Of a stretch of 64,000 nucleotides of DNA, positions 63,730-64,000 are shown piece after piece; position 1 is the stretch's first letter; each line of letters starts with the position of its first letter. Made by a program: the position numbers and the translations under genes. The notes below the pieces were generated by a model, which worked only from the letters and a program-made list of their open reading frames with translations, had not been told where the DNA came from and did no database searches. Location: contig NZ_JAUSVK010000001.1 in NCBI RefSeq assembly GCF_030814655.1, positions 1,061,043 to 1,125,042 of the forward strand. The letters run 5' to 3'. This DNA comes from Labrys monachus. Its GTDB lineage: Bacteria; Pseudomonadota; Alphaproteobacteria; Rhizobiales; Labraceae.

Positions 63730-64000
63730 TCTCTCTCATGTCGAATTTGTGGATTTCGCGGTGAAACAAACGGTCGATTTCGGACTATACGTCTTCAACT
63801 ACGACAGGATGACCAGCAAAACAGAGCGCTCGCGTGGCAGCGCCCGGCATGATCCGTGTTGGGAAGGCTGCCGGTTCCCCCCTCCGATACGGGCCGCCTC
63901 CACCGTCTTTCCCGCCTTGCCCGGACTCGCGACGGCAGAGCGCGGGCAGGCGCCGGACGCCCCCGACACCGCCGCCTAGTTGAGCCGCAGTCCGCTCGCC

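Larger units (their letters stand above)
63456..64000. other. Promoter region of the sugar ABC operon up to the window edge
   Basis: These 545 bp hold no convincing gene; the plus-strand open frame 63479-63979 has no ribosome site or family sequence. Two candidate operators stand out, at 63628-63638 and 63714-63729. The DNA near 63700-63820 is AT-richer than average, as expected for a promoter region. Confidence 0.4.

Noticed and set aside
63479-63979. Plus-strand 166-codon open frame at the right edge
   Set aside because: No ribosome site, no family resemblance, and it covers palindromic promoter elements of the leftward ABC operon.

Overview
The window looks like a chromosomal segment of an alphaproteobacterium, most likely Hyphomicrobiales (Rhizobiales). 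The DNA is GC-rich, and the gene families are typical of that order: DUF992, OpgC, an alphaproteobacterial-type SerC, several CUT1 sugar ABC transporters, MuiA, DUF4279 and COG3904 proteins. I cannot name genus or species. I see no rRNA, tRNA, CRISPR array or prophage.

Layout. 1-373: 5' part of a Na/Pi-type symporter. 606-4702 (-): signalling module of a REC-SpoIIE phosphatase, a hybrid histidine kinase and a single-domain receiver. 5006-5926 (-): degenerate CDF-like membrane protein, with an IS630 element (6074-7135) inserted upstream. 7402-11739 (-): RND multidrug pump and its adaptor, divergent from a DUF992 gene. 13163-13660 (-): secreted protein that is about 40% histidine, next to an AT-richer gene-poor stretch (13661-14833). 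14834-16507: DUF4118-OpgC fusion. 16585-20212: GH3 and GH15 glycosidases, divergent. 20222-23474 (-): MarR-EmrA-EmrB efflux operon. 23608-26774: small secreted protein and a caspase-fold protein whose catalytic dyad is replaced.

26860-35085 is a divergent catabolic locus. The minus-strand arm encodes an FGGY kinase, a GldA-like polyol dehydrogenase and two SDRs. The plus-strand arm encodes a KDPG-aldolase homologue, a shikimate-dehydrogenase-like protein, a UlaG-like metallohydrolase and a HexR-like RpiR/SIS regulator. Two palindromes of HexR type (TGTA-N7-TACA or close to it) lie in the shared 408 bp promoter region. This is the best candidate for an undescribed pathway. A weaker copy of the same core lies ahead of the ABC transporter at the right edge.

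35086-36354: IS5-type element. 36574-41146: HerA-like ATPase, DUF4279 protein, ClpP-fold periplasmic protein and an isoprenylcysteine-methyltransferase-like protein. 41770-43191: ManC. 43432-49686 (-): polyol uptake and oxidation operon (SorC regulator, SBP, two permeases, ATPase, SDR), laid out like smo operons. 49880-51134 (-): ferredoxin-NADP reductase and a MarR regulator. 51375-54363: MuiA, a class I glutamine amidotransferase and a small membrane protein. 54694-56065: second IS5-type element. 56066-59180 (-): serC-serA, serine biosynthesis. 59462-63455 (-): CUT1 sugar transporter (Tat-type SBP and two permeases) with no ATPase gene in view.

Two themes link the region. The first is carbohydrate and polyol uptake and breakdown under local regulators. 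The second is a set of small repeats and mobile elements at gene boundaries: both IS5 copies sit in CTAG motifs that form the TAG stop codon of a neighbour, and REP-like and G/C-rich hairpin repeats lie between operon genes and between convergent genes.
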